Positions 1 to 9,527 of a stretch of 46,212 bases of DNA are shown one piece after another. The stretch is from Calothrix sp. MO_192.B10 (GTDB lineage Bacteria > Cyanobacteriota > Cyanobacteriia > Cyanobacteriales > Nostocaceae). The notes beneath the pieces were generated by a model, which saw only the letters and a program-made list of their open reading frames with translations, ran no database searches and was not told where the DNA came from. The stretch is from positions 1 to 46,212 of the forward strand of contig JASJDS010000031.1 of assembly GCA_030065055.1 (NCBI GenBank). Reading direction: 5' to 3'. Position 1 is the stretch's first letter, and the number at the start of each line of letters is the position of its first letter. A program made the translations under genes and the position numbers.

Positions 1-65
1 CCGTAGTAACCACCAACAACTTCTTCGTTGGAAACTTCTAAGTAGTTTAGGTCATTAATAATCAT
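1..65 (-). CDS. Double-glycine leader peptide (bacteriocin-like precursor), partial
   Basis: The ATG at 63-65 follows a strong AGGAGA ribosome binding site and opens a peptide beginning MIINDLNYLEVSNEE and continuing VVGGYYG to the window edge. The acidic N-terminus followed by VVGG at residues 16-19 is the classical double-glycine leader cut by C39-peptidase ABC exporters. It resembles leaders of cyanobacterial bacteriocin-like peptides, and the matching exporter and adaptor lie upstream on the same strand. The core peptide lies outside the window, so its class (modified or unmodified) is unknown. More precursor genes may follow beyond the edge; that is inference. Confidence 0.75.
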   Translation of the reverse strand, partial: MIINDLNYLEVSNEEVVGGYY

Positions 66-539
66 TGGTTTTCTCTCCTGAGAATTATCTATTTGTTTTT
101 GGGATTTAGTTTGTGAGATACTTGTTTTCTCTCACATTCATAATATAGAACTATTAATCTAAAAAGTCAACATCTTTTCTGCCATATTTTACAATTAGAA
201 ACATTTTTGTTGTTGGAACAAATGAGAAGCTTGTTAACACCAACGTATAATAATATCAAACGAAAAAAATGATAGCAGTAATTATTTACCGCCATCAATT
301 AAATTGTAATTTGGTAGTTATTTTACTTTCTTTAAAAGATTAAATCCTATGATTTATAGTAGTTACAGGCTGTTAAACAAATAAAAAATTTTCATTTATT
401 ATAGATGACCGATATCAACATAATTATCTTTTTTTTTTACCAAAAAAATACCAAACAAAGCCTCTATAAAAATAGGCTATAGCATAAATTATATTAATTT
501 TAATTAGCTATTTTTAGTTATCAAGGAACTATTAATGTG
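66..539. other. AT-rich intergenic region upstream of the precursor peptide
   Basis: About 470 bases with no convincing gene on either strand. It must hold the promoter of the leader-peptide gene and the 3' end of the isomerase transcript. I see long A/T runs but no clear terminator hairpin or operator. Confidence 0.5.
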
Positions 540-1319
540 CTAAGCCTGATTTATCATTTCATCTTGTGGCTCAACAGTATTTGCATCTAGGTGAATGGCT
601 ATATCTAAAAACTTCACCTCTTTTTTTAACCAATTTTCAAATGATTCGGAAATAATTTTTTCTCTTAATTCCTCATCTAATTCTGGTTGAATTATTTCTT
701 CTAACCAAATTAAATATACACCTTTTGGTGTGGTAATTGGCTTAATAATCCCTGGTGGAGAACTCGCAAAAACAGCCGAAGCAATCTCTGGGCGAAAATC
801 TTTACGATATCGAATTCCTTGATATCCATAAGCACGACGGAGTTCTATATCTTGAATATATAAACGAGCGATTTCTGGAAAAGTAATTTCACCTTCTTCC
901 AGGGCATAAAATAGTTCATAAGCCAAATCCCTATCCTCAAAAGTGACTTCGTAAGTAACGGCAGCATCGTAATCTACTCGATTCTCATAAAAGAATTTTT
1001 CAATTTTATCTGAGAAGAGATGATTGGCTAACTTCTTAGAAATCAGATTATTACGGACTAATTCTTCAAAATCCATTACAGACAGATGGTGTTTGTCTAA
1101 CCAAGCCCAGGTGTCTTTAGCTGTGGCAAGTTTTTTCTCTAACCTTAACTTGTCGCATTCTTCTTGTAATTCTTCTTCTGACACCTGAATACCAGTTTTC
1201 TCAGCCGCTTCGGTAATGATTGCTTGAGATGCTATGGCTTCTACAACATCAGGAATCTGACAGGTTAGTTTAATCCTGTGGATAATGTCTGAAGTGGAAA
1301 TAGTTAGATGTTCGGGCAT
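540..1319 (-). CDS. Parvulin/SurA-like peptidyl-prolyl isomerase of the peptide-export locus
   Basis: The 259-residue protein has an N-terminal helical SurA-like segment (about 1-110: repeated EEEL and amphipathic helices, then FEELVRNNLISKKLA) and a degenerate rotamase-like C-terminal domain (about 120-215: GEITFPEIARLY, then YGYQGIRYRKDFRPEIASAVF and PPGIIKPITTPKGVYLIWLEE). It has no signal peptide, so it probably works in the cytoplasm. Genes of this type sit beside HlyD/C39-ABC export genes in cyanobacterial bacteriocin clusters. A role in holding or delivering the precursor peptide is inferred. Whether the rotamase site is active cannot be told from the sequence. The ATG at 1319 has no better in-frame rival. 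Confidence 0.75.
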   Translation of the reverse strand: MPEHLTISTSDIIHRIKLTCQIPDVVEAIASQAIITEAAEKTGIQVSEEELQEECDKLRLEKKLATAKDTWAWLDKHHLSVMDFEELVRNNLISKKLANHLFSDKIEKFFYENRVDYDAAVTYEVTFEDRDLAYELFYALEEGEITFPEIARLYIQDIELRRAYGYQGIRYRKDFRPEIASAVFASSPPGIIKPITTPKGVYLIWLEEIIQPELDEELREKIISESFENWLKKEVKFLDIAIHLDANTVEPQDEMINQA

Positions 1320-1890
1320 AACACCAATCTCAGAGGATAGTAGTTTTGAATTTGATAGATTAGTTGCAAGAAAGTAAGGTTTATTTCCTTAGCAATTATG
1401 GATCACCTTATTTTTTTAGAGTGGTACAAGATAGGATATTAATTCCTGTAATCATTATTAAAATAGAACTCAAATTCAAAGTCTAGGTCACTTTGGTGGT
1501 AACAATGGTTCTAAAAATGAATGGTACCCTCGTTAAGAGAAAAATCTTGTGACATCTAGCTTTTCAGGCTATGGTTACAAGGCAGAACCTCCCCTAAGGG
1601 ATTTCCAGGCAGAGCCTAGAAACGAGTTCACGACTTCTTCATATAAGGGTTGAAGCTTATCTTCGCGCCATTCGGTTCTAAAAATCAAGATTCTCACTTC
1701 TTCTCCCTTCCCTATATGAAAATGGTATAACGCACCATCATCGAAGGTACATCTGCAGCTGGTAAAAATCTGATGAACAACCCGAAATACCTATTAAGCC
1801 GTAACATACCCTACTTAATATTTTATTAATAAACACCCTCTAAGAGATACCCGACTTCTCAAAAAATCGGGTATCTGATTATTTCAGCTT
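1320..1890. other. Intergenic region, no gene seen
   Basis: About 570 bases between the isomerase and the small HTH-like gene. No coding frame with a plausible start was recognised on either strand. The only clear structure is the hairpin at 1845-1876. The size would allow a separate promoter for the isomerase gene. Confidence 0.5.
1845..1876 (-). terminator. Hairpin terminator after the small HTH-like gene
   Basis: The 10-bp perfect inverted repeat AGATACCCGA / TCGGGTATCT (1845-1854 and 1867-1876) has a 12-nt loop containing an A6 run. It lies 14 bases beyond the stop codon of the minus-strand gene at 1891-2100. No strong U-run follows on the minus strand, so it may be a weak terminator or an RNA-stability hairpin. 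Confidence 0.5.
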
Positions 1891-2100
1891 TCAACACATA
1901 GGAAGGATGGAAGACATAGATATTGATAATTCCTTATCAATTCTTTTTGCTAGTTTATAAGCCATTGATGGGGGATTGCGATAATTGCTTGCAGTTTTTC
2001 TAAATCCCCATCGTCTAGCTTCAGCTTCTGAAACTCCAAACTCTAAGGCAAGTTGTTGGTAAGACCAGCTATATTTTCTCATTAGCTCAATGGGATGCAT
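1891..2100 (-). CDS. Small HTH-like protein
   Basis: The 69-residue protein has a helix-turn-helix-like core around residues 10-35 (SWSYQQLALEFGVSEAEARR, then WGF), followed by a basic stretch (RKTASNYRNPPSMAYKLAKRID). The ATG at 2100 has an upstream AGGA ribosome binding site about 9 bases away. The gene lies in line with the exporter operon. A DNA-binding role is inferred from the helix pattern only, and no named family is recognised. Confidence 0.5.
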   Translation of the reverse strand: MHPIELMRKYSWSYQQLALEFGVSEAEARRWGFRKTASNYRNPPSMAYKLAKRIDKELSISMSSILPMC

Positions 2101-2458
2101 AACTTTGTTCCTGTAGACTAAATTATGTGAAAACTGGAAGTGTTAACCAAATAATTAGTTATTCGTAGTTGATGAAGATTTGCTTTATATTTTGTATTCA
2201 TAACTATACTTGAGTAATTCGTAGTTTTAGGGCTTGTCGCCCTAAGTTAACCCACCCTACCAGATGTGACTAGTGCTGCTGCGGGTCAGTCAAAAGTCAA
2301 AAGTGTCTTGTCATAAGGGTTTTGTCCCTTGTTAACTGGTGGGTTATTTCTGCTGCGATGCACTAGTATAGTTCAACGGAAATAAACAGACCATTTATAA
2401 AAAGGTCACAGCTAGGAAACACAGTACTTTTGCTCCTACATTTCTAAACCTCCTTTTT
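2101..2458. other. Intergenic region, no gene seen
   Basis: About 360 bases between the HlyD gene and the small HTH-like gene. It holds a short motif near 2285 (GTCAGTCAAAAGTCAAA) that recurs near 26310, suggesting a dispersed repeat fragment. No coding region is supported. Confidence 0.4.
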
Positions 2459-3997
2459 TCAGTTTTTTAGTTTCTTAAATGGATCTAAGACATAGTCAAT
2501 GATTCGACGCTGGCGAATAATGACTTCGGCGTTGGCTGTTTGACCGGGGGTTAAAGTGACACGTTTTTCACCATTATCGACATACTGCTGGTCTAAAGCG
2601 ATTTCTAACTCAAAGCTTTCAATATTTCCCTGGGGAGTTTGCTGCGCTTTGGAGTCGGGAGATACCCAGATCACTTTCCCTTCGACAATGCCATACTCTT
2701 GGTAGGGATAGGCATCAAACTTGACTTTGACTGGCATTCCCACCTTTAAGAAGCCACTATCCTGTATGGGCATTTGGGCTTTAAGAATAACATCGGCATT
2801 TTTAGGTGCGATTTGGGCAATCCGTTGTCCGGGTTGTACCACTTCTCCCGACTTACCGAATGGCAACTCAAAAATCACTCCATCAATGGGCGATCGCACT
2901 ATGCGTTGTTTTAACTGTATATTTAAAGATGCGATCTGACCTTTGGTTTGGGCGATTTGGGTTTCTAGTGCGGTAGCTTGTTTTTCTATCTCTTTGAGTT
3001 GTTCTTGATGCTTGAGAATTGCCAGTTTACCGGCTTGTTGTAAACTTTGATAGCTATTTTTTTCTTCTTGCAGTTGCAATGTTGCTTGTTCAATGTCAGC
3101 CTCTAACTGATTCATTGTAGCTTGATAGCGGTTTTGTTCCTCCGTTAAGCGCAATTTTGCTTGTTTAACGTCAGATTTTGCCTTATCGTAGAGTCGTTTA
3201 CTTTCTTGTTCTTGTTTTATCAGTTCGTCAATTTGAGTTGCAGAAACAGCGCCCTCTTCTAAGAGTTGGCTAAAACGTTTGACTTGTCTAGAATCTATAG
3301 TTAAACGACCTTTAGAAGCCTCTTGATCGGTCAGAGAAGAACTAATTCTTTGCTGTACTTGATTGAGTAATGCTTGTTTCTCTAGTCTTTGTAGATAATA
3401 TATACTCTGTTTAGCAGCGAGATTTTTTTTAGCTTGGTTAACTTGGGAGAGCTTTTCCTGGGCTTGGGATTGGTTTTGTTGCTCTTGGGTGCTCAGGGTT
3501 AATTGGATTTGATTTTTGAGTACATCTAGTTGCGATCGCTGATTTAATAATCCAGAAAGCTTTGCCTTGGCTTGCTGTAGTTCTGTTTGTAAAATATCAG
3601 CATCAAGTTCTAGCAAAACCTGTCCTGCTTTAACGATGTCACCTTCTTTCACATTGACAGCTTTGACACTCCCAGCAGCTAGGGAATCAAGTTTTTGGGT
3701 TGCACCTTTAGGTTCTATGCGTCCCTTAGCACTTCCGGTTTCATCCACCTTAGAGATGGTTGCCCAGGGTATGCCAAGGGCGGCAAAGAAAACTAGAGCA
3801 TACAATATGCCATGGCTCCATAGCTTGGGTAAGCCATCTAGTAATTCTTCTGTAGCATAGTGCAGATCATCGTTGTTATCATCTGCTGGGAGCTGTTCAT
3901 TGCGCCCAGTATTTTCATGATCTATTTTGTTATTTATATGCTCATCATATTCTTGCTGTGCAAGTGCAGATGAGGAATTGGAAGATCGATATGGCAT
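2459..3997 (-). CDS. HlyD-family membrane fusion protein
   Basis: Periplasmic adaptor of a type-I-like peptide exporter. From the ATG at 3997 (MPYRSS) the protein has 512 residues. It has a cytoplasmic N-terminus, one membrane segment (LYALVFFAALGIPWATI), a lipoyl half-motif (GSVKAVNVKEGDIVKAGQVL), a very long coiled coil rich in Q/E/K, a second lipoyl half (IVRSPIDGVIFELPFGKSGE) and a beta-barrel region ending in a TPGQTANAEVIIRQRRI segment, the usual HlyD end. The frame can be extended to a GTG at 4039, but MPYRSS is the better start, with a GGGAAA motif upstream. The ABC gene ends about 70 bases upstream, so the two are probably one transcript. Confidence 0.92.
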   Translation of the reverse strand: MPYRSSNSSSALAQQEYDEHINNKIDHENTGRNEQLPADDNNDDLHYATEELLDGLPKLWSHGILYALVFFAALGIPWATISKVDETGSAKGRIEPKGATQKLDSLAAGSVKAVNVKEGDIVKAGQVLLELDADILQTELQQAKAKLSGLLNQRSQLDVLKNQIQLTLSTQEQQNQSQAQEKLSQVNQAKKNLAAKQSIYYLQRLEKQALLNQVQQRISSSLTDQEASKGRLTIDSRQVKRFSQLLEEGAVSATQIDELIKQEQESKRLYDKAKSDVKQAKLRLTEEQNRYQATMNQLEADIEQATLQLQEEKNSYQSLQQAGKLAILKHQEQLKEIEKQATALETQIAQTKGQIASLNIQLKQRIVRSPIDGVIFELPFGKSGEVVQPGQRIAQIAPKNADVILKAQMPIQDSGFLKVGMPVKVKFDAYPYQEYGIVEGKVIWVSPDSKAQQTPQGNIESFELEIALDQQYVDNGEKRVTLTPGQTANAEVIIRQRRIIDYVLDPFKKLKN

Positions 3998-4066
3998 AAC
4001 TCTATTTCCCAAAATGAGAGATGAGGGCGTAGAGATCACAAGTCGAGTCTCTACAATTATCCTGGC

Positions 4067-7000
4067 TTAACCTACTTGAGCTAGTTGTTGTTGATTTAGA
4101 TAGTAATAATGACCTTGTTTAGCGATTAATTCGTCATGATTGCCGCTTTCTACCAGGATGCCACGATCCAAAACCAGGATTAAGTCTGCATTCCTGACAG
4201 TTGAAAGCCGGTGGGCAATAATCACACTTGTACGCCCCTTCAAAATCGTTTTCAGATTGTTCTGAATAATCCGCTCAGATTCTGTATCTAGATGGCTGGT
4301 TGCTTCATCAAACAGCAACAAGCGGGGATTACCGAGTAGAGCACGAGCTATGGCTATACGTTGGCGTTGACCCCCAGAGAGCATACCACCGCCTTCACCA
4401 ATTTTGGTTTCATAACCCAAGGGCAACTGCTGGATAAATTCATCTGCACCAGCGAAGGTTGCTGCTTGAATAACTTCGTCTAAAGAACTTTCTGGGTGGG
4501 CAATGGTAATGTTTTCCCGGATGGTGCCACCAAACAAAAAGGTATCTTGGTCCACAACCCCCACTTGGGAACGGAGCGATCGCAAGGCAATCCCATTCAC
4601 ATCATGACCGTCAACTACAACTTTACCATCTGTGGCTGGGTATAAACCCAAAATCAACTTGGCCAGGGTTGTTTTGCCAGAACCGCTGCGTCCCACAAGA
4701 GCCACCATTTGTTCCGGCTGAATTTCAAAGTTAAGATTTTCTAGGATGTTGGTCTTACTTTCTGGATGATAGCGGAAGGTGACATTTTGAAACTGAATAT
4801 GACCGCGCAACTTACCCAGGGTCTTGCGGGGTTTTTCGTGCAAGTCTTCTTCTGGCTCTGCTTCCAGGACATCATTGAGGCGTTCTACAGAGATCAGAAT
4901 TTCCTGAAATTGATTCCACAGTCCTGAAAACCTCTTAAAAGGACCCAAGACGTTCCCCACCAACATATTGAAAGCAACCAGTTGTCCAACGGTGAGTTCT
5001 CCTTGAATGACTTGCCATGCTCCAAACCACATCAATCCTGTACTGGTAAAGGTTTGAATGGCACCAGCTATAATCGAGAGGCGGATGCCAATTATCTTGG
5101 AATGGAAGCGTTTTTTAACCACATTATTGAGCAATTCTTCCCAACGCCAACGCACGGTTTGTTCAATTGACAATGAGCGGACAGTGCGAACTCCTGTAAG
5201 GGATTCGATTAGATAGCTCTTTTGTTCGGCTCCGGCATTAAAAACTTCCCTAGAAATGCGGCGTAAAATACCGGTGCTAGCCAGTGCCAGAATGAAAAAT
5301 GGTGGTACAGTCATTAGCACAAGTAATGACATTTTCCAGCTATACCAAAACATTAGGCTCAGATAGATGACTAATGTCAGCATATCTAGCACAATTGACA
5401 TGGTTTGACCTGTCAAGAAGCTACGAATTTTCGCGTTTTCACTGATGCGCGAGGTGATATCGCCAACATAACGAGACTCAAAATAGGAAAGAGGCAACCG
5501 GAAAGTATGTTTGATAAAACCTACTATTAAAGAGACACTAATGCGATTGGCGGTGTGTGCAATCAGATATGACCGCACTGCATTCATGGCAATGCTGAAC
5601 AAACCAAACACAATCATTCCCAAACCAACGGCGTTTAAGGTCGTCAGACTGCGCTGTACCAAGACTCGGTCTAGCATCAACTGGGTAAACACCGGCGTTA
5701 CCAGTCCAAATAACTGCATTAACACCGAAGCAAAAAATATTTCCAGCAGTACTTTATAGTGGGGTTTGACTAATTCAAAAAACTTCCACAAACCGACACT
5801 CTCTTCCTGGGTATCTTTGAGTAGAGATGTAGGTTGTATAAGTAATGCATAGCCTGTCCAACCTGATGCAAATTCTTGGCGGGTAAGCTTACGTTGACCA
5901 AGACCAGGATCGCCGACAATAACTTGGTTTCTGGTAATTTCATAGACGACGATAAAGTGATTGCCTTCCCAGTGAGCGATCGCTGGAAAAGATTGTTCGG
6001 CGAATTTGTCCAAGGTTGCTTTCACCGGACGAGTGGCAAAACCGAGGTTTTCTGCTGCGGTGGCGAGTGCCTGTAAAGAAGCACCACTACGCCCGACATT
6101 AGTCATATCCCGCAGCCGATTGACACTAAAACGCTTACCCCAGTAGCTACTAACCATCACTAAGCAAGCAGCACCACAGTCGGAGGCACTGTGTTGGGCA
6201 TAGTAGGGATACTGCTTAGTAAACTGTCCCCACCAATGACCCATTCTCACTTTCGGACTGGGAAAGTAAGGACGGGTTTTCTTGGGTGGTGGTTGTGATG
6301 CTGGTTCTTGCCCTGGAAAGGGAATAATTTTTTGCGATGATTCTAAACGTTCGACTCTATTGCGCTTAGGGCGTGGTTTTGATTTGAGAGCCGGACGGCG
6401 TTCTGTGGCGACAAATTCTGCTAATTCTGGGCAGTGTTCCAGTGCGGTTTGCCAATCTGCATCCTGGAGAATATATGCGATGCCTGATTCCTCTATCTGT
6501 CCTTTTTCCTGTGGTAAATCTGCATAGATTTTCCCTGGTGGTAAGGAATTACCATCAGATTGTAAAAATTTTCCTCGATAAAGTAGCCATAGCTTGGGAG
6601 CTTTCTCTGTGGATATTTCGTCTAAGCTATCTATAACCTGCCGCTCAAACAGTGATAAAGCTTTGAGGAAATCCTGTACTTGTGATGTGTGGCGGGGAAA
6701 TTGTGAAGTTTTACGACACAACAACATTAAGTCCCACATCTCTGCCTTGCGATAGATGCGATCGCGTACTTGGGGGTATTTATCTACCAAAAGCTGTAAT
6801 GCTTGTTGGGGAAGGTAGCACAACTTTAAATTGTGAGAAGCTTTGGCAATGTAAGGGATGAATTCCGTTTCCCCAAACAGAGTCATCTCACCAAATGCTG
6901 CTCCAACTTCAAGGGTAGTAATTAAGTTCTCAAAACTATCTAGAAGTCTAACCTTACCCTCAATAACTATGTAAATACCTGTTTCAGCCTCTGTTGCCTC

Positions 7001-7138
7001 CCAGAATAATTTTGCTACTGGCGGTTCTACAACTTGAGTACTTTGGACGCAGTTTTGCAAATCTCTTTGTGCGATCGAATCACCCAGGAACGCAGAGATA
7101 TTTTTATACAATTCTTCTTGAGAAAATACTGATACCAT
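4067..7138 (-). CDS. C39 peptidase-containing ABC exporter with cNMP-binding-like N-terminus
   Basis: The 1023-residue inner-membrane exporter has these domains in order: a cyclic-nucleotide-binding-like fold (about 40-115: GIYIVIEGKVRLLD, GAAFGEMTLFGE); a linker; a C39 protease (about 310-440) with catalytic Cys321 in HSASDCGAAC and a downstream His in GNHFIVVYE, then GDPGLG; a membrane domain (about 450-740); and an ATPase with Walker A GRSGSGKT, signature LSGGQRQR and Walker B LLLFDEATSHLD. All protease and ATPase residues look intact, so it should cut double-glycine leaders and export the peptides. HetC, the heterocyst regulator, has a similar architecture, but the HlyD, isomerase and leader-peptide neighbours favour bacteriocin-type export. 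Confidence 0.95.
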   Translation of the reverse strand: MVSVFSQEELYKNISAFLGDSIAQRDLQNCVQSTQVVEPPVAKLFWEATEAETGIYIVIEGKVRLLDSFENLITTLEVGAAFGEMTLFGETEFIPYIAKASHNLKLCYLPQQALQLLVDKYPQVRDRIYRKAEMWDLMLLCRKTSQFPRHTSQVQDFLKALSLFERQVIDSLDEISTEKAPKLWLLYRGKFLQSDGNSLPPGKIYADLPQEKGQIEESGIAYILQDADWQTALEHCPELAEFVATERRPALKSKPRPKRNRVERLESSQKIIPFPGQEPASQPPPKKTRPYFPSPKVRMGHWWGQFTKQYPYYAQHSASDCGAACLVMVSSYWGKRFSVNRLRDMTNVGRSGASLQALATAAENLGFATRPVKATLDKFAEQSFPAIAHWEGNHFIVVYEITRNQVIVGDPGLGQRKLTRQEFASGWTGYALLIQPTSLLKDTQEESVGLWKFFELVKPHYKVLLEIFFASVLMQLFGLVTPVFTQLMLDRVLVQRSLTTLNAVGLGMIVFGLFSIAMNAVRSYLIAHTANRISVSLIVGFIKHTFRLPLSYFESRYVGDITSRISENAKIRSFLTGQTMSIVLDMLTLVIYLSLMFWYSWKMSLLVLMTVPPFFILALASTGILRRISREVFNAGAEQKSYLIESLTGVRTVRSLSIEQTVRWRWEELLNNVVKKRFHSKIIGIRLSIIAGAIQTFTSTGLMWFGAWQVIQGELTVGQLVAFNMLVGNVLGPFKRFSGLWNQFQEILISVERLNDVLEAEPEEDLHEKPRKTLGKLRGHIQFQNVTFRYHPESKTNILENLNFEIQPEQMVALVGRSGSGKTTLAKLILGLYPATDGKVVVDGHDVNGIALRSLRSQVGVVDQDTFLFGGTIRENITIAHPESSLDEVIQAATFAGADEFIQQLPLGYETKIGEGGGMLSGGQRQRIAIARALLGNPRLLLFDEATSHLDTESERIIQNNLKTILKGRTSVIIAHRLSTVRNADLILVLDRGILVESGNHDELIAKQGHYYYLNQQQLAQVG

Positions 7139-7737
7139 ACCACTGGTTCTCTATTGTTATTTAGTAGTTGCAAGACACAACAAAAATGGGAAATAAGGTT
7201 GTGAACTCATCTATAAACAGAACAATGAATACTAGGAGTATGTGTTTATATCTGCCAGATAAATAATCCCTATGGATTGCCGAAACTTTAACGGCAAATA
7301 TAGATATAAAACTCGAACTATCGCGAAGTAGCAACCTTCAAACATCAAGCTACTAACATCTTGCAATTTATGCTTAAAATGTGGCATCATAGTATTCTAA
7401 TAGTTGTATTCATCAATAACCGAACATCTGTTTCAATCCCCGCCAAGGTGTAACAGATGTGCTGTTTTTCCTCTTTGATCTGCAGCTATTGCTGGGCCAC
7501 ACCCCTTGGTACTAAAGTCATAGGGGTGGCCACCCGGCTTACAGCCACAAATTTCTAGTCACTGTTATCATAAGTCTTTACCTTCGTATTCAGAGGATCT
7601 TGTGTGGAGTATGGTAAATTCCACATGGGATCGCCAAAGCTATTTTCTTAATATTGTTTCTCAAATTTTTGCCAGTCAAACCAGCTTATTTCAAAGAATT
7701 AAACCTCATCCACATCGAAAACCGGAGTTTTTCACAA

Positions 7738-7779
7738 GGGAACAGGGAACAGGGAATAGGGAATAGGGAATAGGGAACA
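7738..7779. repeat. Heptamer tandem repeat GGGAAYA
   Basis: Six consecutive 7-nt units read GGGAACA (twice), GGGAATA (three times), GGGAACA (once). This is the short tandemly repeated repetitive (STRR) class known from heterocystous cyanobacteria. Confidence 0.9.
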
Positions 7780-8507
7780 GTATAGGATTTGGGAATAAAA
7801 CCGGTCAAAAAAACTATGGGTTTCAAACTAGATGTGGTTTACTTAATTGTCGAAGCAAAGTTAGCAAACATTCTCAGAAATGATGGATAGCACAATGTAT
7901 ATTCTGCTGATATCCATAATTTACGGGAATACTAACCCTTATAAAGCCTGACCAATATTTATAAAAGCATTAAATTACAAGAGCTTAGTGCCGTAGTTAA
8001 ACTTGCTTTTTATTAGAGTTTTAACCCTGACTTAACTCATAGGCACCCACACTCTCAAATAACTCATAAGCACCCTCAAAGTAAATTACATATTACTTTT
8101 AGTATATTAGTGTGTCGGATGTCAACAAAGCTATACATTTTGTGAAATATTAACAAATAATTAACTTTTTCCGTAGTTTCCCCCTTGTAATTATTTTATT
8201 GCTGCTGAGAGTTTATAACAGATTTTCCATACAGTTAACTCAAATCGATAGAACTTTATACTAGCTTTACAAAAAAAGATGTTTTGATAAACTTCCCATT
8301 AACAGAATGTCTAAAGATCAGTAATTTTATGTATTATGTATTGATTTGAGTTATAGATTGTTCTAATTTAAGTTTCTCTCAAGCTATCCTGAGTCAAGTT
8401 GAATGCGTTTTAAACGGGTTTCGGCTCGTGTTTCTTCGATGTATAGCGGTTCTCACTTGAGTAAAGTACAATGTGGTGAACATGGAGTATATCAATAGTC
8501 CCCTAGG

Positions 8508-8640
8508 CGTTTACCCTGCGCCGAAGCCTTTCGGTACTGTGCAAGAAGGGCTTACGCCCAATGCCAGTTCCTTGATGTCGGGGCTTGGGTAGGGTATTCG
8601 CAGGATTCAACAGTCCACCGGACTGACTCACCACTGTTGG
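8508..8640 (+). repeat. GC-rich palindromic repeat block
   Basis: The block contains TACCCTGCGCCGAAGCCTTT, a GCCAGTTCCTT motif and a CCACCGGACTG motif. In reverse complement the same string of motifs appears at about 24104-24320, so this is one copy of a dispersed repeat. It is non-coding. Confidence 0.65.
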
Positions 8641-8663
8641 GTATAAGGTAGGTGTAAAAGTAC

Positions 8664-8697
8664 GTAATAAGTAATAAGAATAAGTAATAGGTAATAT
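8664..8697. repeat. Heptamer tandem repeat GTAATAA
   Basis: Units GTAATAA, GTAATAA, (G)AATAA, GTAATAG, GTAATAT run directly into the IS-like end at 8695. The array may have formed or expanded at the insertion site. Confidence 0.75.
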
Positions 8698-9506
8698 AGC
8701 GGTTCCTACTCAAATTAGGTTGTACCAGTAGCCAAAATTGCCAAGCCTTTCAGCCTCAAGTATGTACCTCGCCAGATAGAGAAACGCTTTGACTACAGTA
8801 TTTTTTGCTCACTCCTAGGACATATGAAAAATTAGATCGAGCGATCATCGCACAAGCCTGAGAAACAGTTGCTCAATTCAAGATATTGTTGGTTGATTCA
8901 CCCACCGTTGCTACTATATTGCACCCAATTGAGAACCGCTATATCCTTTTTCCAGCCTCCGGGCTTTAGATATGGGGTTAATCCAAAAGCCCCTGAGCTG
9001 AGAATCTATGATTGCTCTTTGAAAAACATTGGAGAGTAGGAACAGTTACAATTTGTGAAATTTTAACCCTATTGATCCCTTGATCGAGGTTTAATACTTG
9101 TAGGAAATAAGGTTGTCAAACAAACAAATACTGCACAGGAATATAGTTATGTAAAAATGCTTGAAGTAAGAATAGTCAATGTTTATAGTAAATATTTATT
9201 GATGGCATAGAATAAGTTGAATTAATTAAGATTAATGCTTCTGAGGGTTCGTCGTCAAAATCTATCCCATTAAGTTATTTTTCTGCGAGTCTAAAATGAT
9301 TATATAAAATAAACTAATGCTTGCAATTGAAAGCACTACTATTATATTTTCTCTCCCTTAGGGTATAGTCCATCATATAAATATCTATCTAAAGAAAGAT
9401 TAGATTTTAAACATTTGAATTTCATATTGATTAGATATTTAGGTAAGCCACTGACTTAGAGGTTTCCCATTTCTCCCTTTGCCTGATAAAATCCGAAGTT
9501 GACTAA

Positions 9507-9527
9507 TCAAAAATCAAAAATCAAAAA
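9507..9527. repeat. TCAAAAA heptamer array directly before the gpsA start
   Basis: Three 7-nt units of TCAAAAA run up to the TTG start codon of gpsA, with an in-frame TAA at 9504 just before. The array therefore replaces the normal ribosome-binding region. Confidence 0.8.

Larger units (their letters stand above)
8442..8943. mobile_element. Nested IS/MITE ends with TATAGCGGTTC terminal repeats
   Basis: TATAGCGGTTC occurs directly at 8442-8452 and 8695-8705, and inverted as GAACCGCTATA at 8933-8943. The first and third copies match further inward (TATAGCGGTTCTCA, then CTTGAGT or ATTGGGT). The 249-bp interval 8695-8943 is bounded by inverted copies and has no transposase frame, so it fits a MITE. 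The outer TA is compatible with IS630/mariner-like target duplication, but the family assignment is inference. Confidence 0.55.
7139..9527. other. 2.4-kb gene-free, repeat-rich region
   Basis: No credible coding region on either strand. It contains a heptamer array (7738-7779), a GC hairpin near 7491-7540, a palindromic repeat block (8508-8640), a GTAATAA heptamer array (8664-8697) and three copies of a probable IS end (8442, 8695, 8943). The exporter promoter should lie at its left end. The rest looks like decayed mobile DNA. Confidence 0.6.

Noticed and set aside
4067-7138. Assignment as hetC
   Set aside because: The domain order fits, but the HlyD, isomerase and double-glycine leader neighbours indicate a peptide exporter, and hetP is not adjacent.
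7491-7540. GC hairpin upstream of the exporter as a riboswitch
   Set aside because: Only a bulged stem is visible; no conserved riboswitch core is recognised and it is about 350 bases from the start codon.
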